Assembly: GCF_007752535.1 (NCBI RefSeq)
Contig: NZ_CP036426.1
Span: 1,736,001 to 1,800,000, forward strand
Direction: 5' to 3'
DNA from: Tautonia plasticadhaerens
GTDB lineage: Bacteria > Planctomycetota > Planctomycetia > Isosphaerales > Isosphaeraceae
DNA length: 64,000 bases
A program made the translations under genes and the position numbers. Within the stretch, counting starts at the first letter, position 1. Every line of letters starts with the position of its first letter. The notes beneath the pieces are model-generated. The model did not search any database and was not told the DNA's origin. It saw nothing but the letters and a program-made list of their open reading frames with translations. This document shows positions 63,829-64,000 of the stretch, piece by piece.

Positions 63829-64000
63829 TCAGAGCCAGCCGAGCGCGTCGAGGGCGGCCAGGTGCTTGCAAAGCTCGGCGGAGAGGTCGGCGATCTGGTA
63901 GGTCCACTCGGCGCAGTCGCACTGGGTGGAGCCGTCGGCGAGCCGGCACGCGTGGTACGGGCCGTCCTCGTGGGGGGGGAGGCGGGTCAATCGCCAGATC
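63829..64000 (-). CDS. SWIM zinc-finger protein (3' end only)
   Basis: The last 56 residues of a gene that starts beyond the right edge. The visible end has a SWIM zinc finger: the CXC pair in TQCDCAEWTY and the CXH pair in ELCKHLAALDALGWL before the stop at 63829-63831. SWIM fingers bind DNA or protein and occur in SNF2-linked proteins, MuDR transposases and small stand-alone proteins; which type this is cannot be seen here. The N-terminal remainder lies outside the window. Confidence 0.75.
   Translation of the reverse strand, partial: IWRLTRLPPHEDGPYHACRLADGSTQCDCAEWTYQIADLSAELCKHLAALDALGWL

Overview
The window is about 64 kb of very GC-rich DNA, dense with genes on both strands. The gene content points to a planctomycete, most likely Isosphaeraceae. 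The evidence is a LEPR-XLL secreted protein, PEP-CTERM proteins, a DUF1573 protein, a Pirellula/Verrucomicrobium-type haem-binding protein, a sulfatase, two secreted Gfo/Idh/MocA oxidoreductases, a DUF6807 (PmoA-like) protein and a STGPRTAEGK-motif protein. The family assignment is inference; no rRNA is present to confirm it. Nothing looks like phage, plasmid or CRISPR DNA.

Layout. 0-3.4 kb: end of a complex I operon (nuoL partial, nuoM), with no nuoN following. 3.4-6.9 kb (minus): pspC-like, small membrane protein, yhhQ, glmS. 7.2-11.5 kb: secreted sugar-type oxidoreductase divergent from a DUF6807 protein, then an SGNH hydrolase. 11.7-18.4 kb: a three-module glycosyltransferase, metF, a PaaK/CapK-like adenylating enzyme and a divergent DgkA-like membrane protein. 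18.4-26.9 kb (minus): LON-domain protein, folE, a GlcD-GlcF fusion oxidase and LptD. 27.3-29.6 kb: a broken sialidase and tRNA-Leu(GAG). 29.6-46.4 kb: secreted metallopeptidase-like protein, sulfatase plus oxidoreductase, DUF1573 protein, GT4, MFS transporter, DUF4097-like protein, ispH, phosphoesterase, PNPOx-like protein, LRR protein, endonuclease III, haem protein and TPR protein. 46.7-52.2 kb: kdsD-kdsC followed by a giant LptA/LptC-like protein. 52.2-64 kb: an accessory-looking stretch with REP-like and long inverted repeats, LacD-type aldolase, two PEP-CTERM genes, an epoxide-hydrolase-like enzyme, a LEPR-XLL protein with a possible leukocidin-like module, and SHOCT, CAP, YpfJ-type and SWIM proteins.

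Functional thread. Cell-envelope work dominates: UDP-GlcNAc precursor supply (glmS), Kdo synthesis (kdsD, kdsC), LPS transport (LptD and the giant LptA/C-like protein), glycosyltransferases and a DgkA-like lipid kinase relative that lacks several catalytic residues. A second thread is polysaccharide scavenging (sulfatase, oxidoreductases, SGNH hydrolase, decayed sialidase). The most unusual items are the degenerate DgkA overlapping lptD, the giant Lpt protein in the kds cluster, the LEPR-XLL/possible pore-former protein, and the cluster of homopolymer frameshifts at 27.3-31.5 kb. All functional calls come from reading motifs; no database search was run.
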